Shown: one piece after another, positions 4,327 to 5,408 of the stretch
How positions within the stretch are numbered: position 1 is the stretch's first letter
Layout: each line of letters begins with the position of its first letter
DNA from: Thermoproteota archaeon
Lineage (GTDB): Archaea > Korarchaeota > JAOZGF01
Direction: 5' to 3'
Length of the DNA: 5,408 nucleotides
Assembly (NCBI GenBank): GCA_027491845.1
Contig: JAOZGF010000189.1
Location: 1-5,408, forward strand
The notes under the pieces: model-generated
Database searches by the model: none
Told to the model about the DNA's origin: nothing
The model's input: only the letters and a program-made list of their open reading frames with translations
Position numbers and translations under genes: made by a program

Positions 4327-5088
4327 TCAAGTTTTTAGATTCGCAAACAATTTCAATGCCTCCCTTTCCATGAAATGTAACGAGCCTGGATAAACGATGA
4401 TGTGAGGCGGTTCACCGAATTCTTTTTCTTTCATTTTTCTGGCTTCACAGGCCTCTATTTTTTCTGAGACGTGGCCTAGCCTTGCTATTCCAATCACAAT
4501 GTCCCTTGGATCTATCACTTTCTCACTTCTTCTTTCCTCGATCTCAAACAATTTTTTAATAGCACTCTTTACGTCAACAAACTCTCCCTTCTCCACGTCA
4601 TGCTCAAGAAAAATCAAGGTATGTAATCCATTTTTTTTGTTCATTCTTATTACGTCATACGGCTTTTCTGATGTGTAGTGCACTGGAACTGTTACGGAAG
4701 CCCCGAATTTGTATATTTGAAGCCCCAGCCTCCCTATAACAGAAGTATAAACAGATATGCCTGGAACAACCTTGGTTTTCACGCCGCTTTTTTCTGCCTC
4801 TATTCTAAGGGCAACGTGTGTTGTAGCTATGAAGGAGTCGCCTGGAACAAGTAGGGCTACATTTTTTTCTTTGGCTTCCTGGACTATTTTCTCCCAGTTT
4901 TCCTCCAAGTCCTTCCTATAGGCTAACTCAACTTTTTTCCCGATAACCTTCTCGAGGTTCTTCAGATTTATATATGTTTTGCTTGTATATGAATCTAGGT
5001 ATACCTTATCTGCATTTTTAAGTTCATTCAATCCCCTTAAGCTAATGTCTTCTTCATTACATATGCCTGAACCAATGAAGATTAACAT
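4327..5088 (-). CDS. dph5: Diphthine synthase (diphthamide biosynthesis methyltransferase)
   Basis: This 253-residue enzyme is the SAM-dependent methyltransferase that methylates the modified histidine of elongation factor 2 in the second step of diphthamide synthesis. It has the tetrapyrrole-methylase-like fold of the family: MLIFIGSGICNEEDISLRGL at the N-terminus, YLDSYTS (30-36), VPGDSFIATTH (81-91), PGISVYTSVIGRLGLQIYKFG (109-129) and a C-terminal HIIVYPGSLHFMEREAL. Length is normal. I start it at ATG 5088. An in-frame TTG at 5103 would add five residues (MAGDI) before the conserved MLIFIG start, and a Shine-Dalgarno GGTGA (5097-5093) sits 4 bases before ATG 5088. Two motifs deviate from the common form: GDS for GDP, and PGIS where many members have HGAS. 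It ends 10 bases past the tRNA, tail to tail. Confidence 0.93.
   Translation of the reverse strand: MLIFIGSGICNEEDISLRGLNELKNADKVYLDSYTSKTYINLKNLEKVIGKKVELAYRKDLEENWEKIVQEAKEKNVALLVPGDSFIATTHVALRIEAEKSGVKTKVVPGISVYTSVIGRLGLQIYKFGASVTVPVHYTSEKPYDVIRMNKKNGLHTLIFLEHDVEKGEFVDVKSAIKKLFEIEERRSEKVIDPRDIVIGIARLGHVSEKIEACEARKMKEKEFGEPPHIIVYPGSLHFMEREALKLFANLKT
4332..4336 (+). terminator. Candidate T-run terminator for tRNA-Lys
   Basis: Five T begin 16 bases past the last tRNA base, inside the 3' end of the converging dph5 gene. Short T-runs are typical archaeal termination sites, but five is a weak one. Confidence 0.35.
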
Positions 5089-5092
5089 TATG

Positions 5093-5097
5093 TCACC
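5093..5097 (-). promoter_or_regulatory. Shine-Dalgarno that fixes the dph5 start
   Basis: GGTGA on the minus strand, 4 bases before ATG 5088. It lies inside the five-residue extension that a TTG start at 5103 would create, which argues for the ATG. Confidence 0.6.
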
Positions 5098-5120
5098 AGC
5101 CAAACTGGTCAGTGATTCCT

Positions 5121-5408
5121 ATGGCGAGGATTAAATCATCTAAATCATCCAAGGAAAAGTTAAAAGTTGTAGTTGCAGGAAGCTTTGAAATAATACATCC
5201 TGGACACATTTACTTGATAAGTGAGGCTAAGAAGCTTGGCGACGTCATAGTGGTTATTGCAAGAGACTCAACGATAAGGAAACTTAAAAAAAGAGAGCCT
5301 TTCGTTCCTGAGGAACAGAGAAAATATGTTGTTGAAAATATGAAGGGGGTGAAAGAAGCTGTCCTGGGGTTTGAAGGCGAAGATAAGCTAAAGATAATTG
5401 AAGAGATT
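5121..5408 (+). CDS. ribL: RibL-like FAD synthase / cytidylyltransferase-family protein (C-terminus outside the window)
   Basis: The frame is open from ATG 5121 to the window end (96 residues visible). After a short Lys/Ser-rich N-terminus (KSSKSSKEK), the nucleotidyltransferase core begins: VVVAGSFEIIHPGH with the HxGH motif at His26-His29, then AKKLGDVIVVIARDSTIRKLKKREP (36-60) and PEEQRKYVVENMKGVKEAVLG (62-82). The ARD-T-K-K-R-P and PEEQR blocks match archaeal RibL, which joins AMP from ATP to FMN to make FAD. A related cytidylyltransferase role cannot be excluded without the C-terminal ISSTK-like motif. The usual Asp of the GxFD motif is Glu here (GSFE). A GTGA (5112-5115) may serve as Shine-Dalgarno; the in-frame GTG at 5112 is an alternative start. 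It is divergent from dph5 with 32 bases between starts. Confidence 0.8.
   Translation, partial: MARIKSSKSSKEKLKVVVAGSFEIIHPGHIYLISEAKKLGDVIVVIARDSTIRKLKKREPFVPEEQRKYVVENMKGVKEAVLGFEGEDKLKIIEEI
5130..5137 (-). promoter_or_regulatory. Candidate TATA-like box for dph5, inside the divergent ribL-like gene
   Basis: The minus strand reads GATTTAAT here. A start of transcription about 25 bases on would fall near 5106 and leave room for the GGTGA site of dph5. Only 32 bases separate the two divergent starts, so at least one promoter has to overlap the other gene. Confidence 0.3.

Noticed and set aside
5089..5103. TTG at 5103 as the dph5 start
   Set aside because: The family starts at the MLIFIG-like strand; ATG 5088 has a well-placed GGTGA.
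1..5408. CRISPR array, insertion sequence, toxin-antitoxin pair or prophage genes
   Set aside because: No spaced repeats, terminal inverted repeats, transposase, integrase or toxin-like frames are visible; the genes are ordinary chromosomal ones.

Overview
The window is archaeal and carries a compact set of informational and protein-quality genes. The archaeal markers are an archaeal-type elongation factor 1-beta, a two-ring Cdc48/VCP ATPase, a diphthine synthase, a RibL-like nucleotidyltransferase and an interrupted tRNA gene with bulge-helix-bulge processing. TATA-like boxes about 25-32 bases before some starts also fit. The multiply interrupted tRNA points to the TACK side of the Archaea (Thermoproteales-like, korarchaeal, Caldiarchaeum-like or Bathyarchaeia-like lineages), but the exact lineage is an inference. 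Gene density is high and coding sequence is moderately AT-rich.

Layout. Positions 2-3308 are one co-directional plus-strand block: (i) the C-terminal part of a membrane-anchored winged-helix protein, (ii) a 57-residue four-CxxC zinc-ribbon protein (409-582), (iii) aEF-1beta (591-860, start corrected from 561), (iv) Cdc48 (902-3070) and (v) a 74-residue winged-helix-like protein (3084-3308). Spacers are 5, 8, 41 and 13 bases, so an operon is likely. Converging on it is pcm, a protein-L-isoaspartate methyltransferase (minus strand, 4024-3332). A 184-base AT-rich spacer holds promoter candidates for pcm and for a tRNA-Lys(CUU) gene (4209-4316, plus). dph5 (minus, 5088-4327) ends 10 bases past the tRNA. 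A RibL-like gene starts divergently at 5121 and runs off the window.

Functional theme. The zinc ribbon (translation-linked family), aEF-1beta (nucleotide exchange on aEF-1alpha), tRNA-Lys and Dph5 (diphthamide on EF-2) all serve translation. Cdc48 (unfolding) and Pcm (repair of aged proteins) serve protein quality control.

Most unusual features. First, the tRNA-Lys gene is 108 bases long and has three separate insertions: D-loop, inside the anticodon stem, and after position 37. The anticodon-stem one (10 bases) has an exact bulge-helix geometry, and it shares an 11-base sequence with the D-loop insertion, interrupted there by one 6-base indel, suggesting one was copied from the other. Second, the two Walker A regions of cdc48 are identical over 54 bases including every synonymous site, a sign of recent intragenic gene conversion; both P-loops carry a cysteine.
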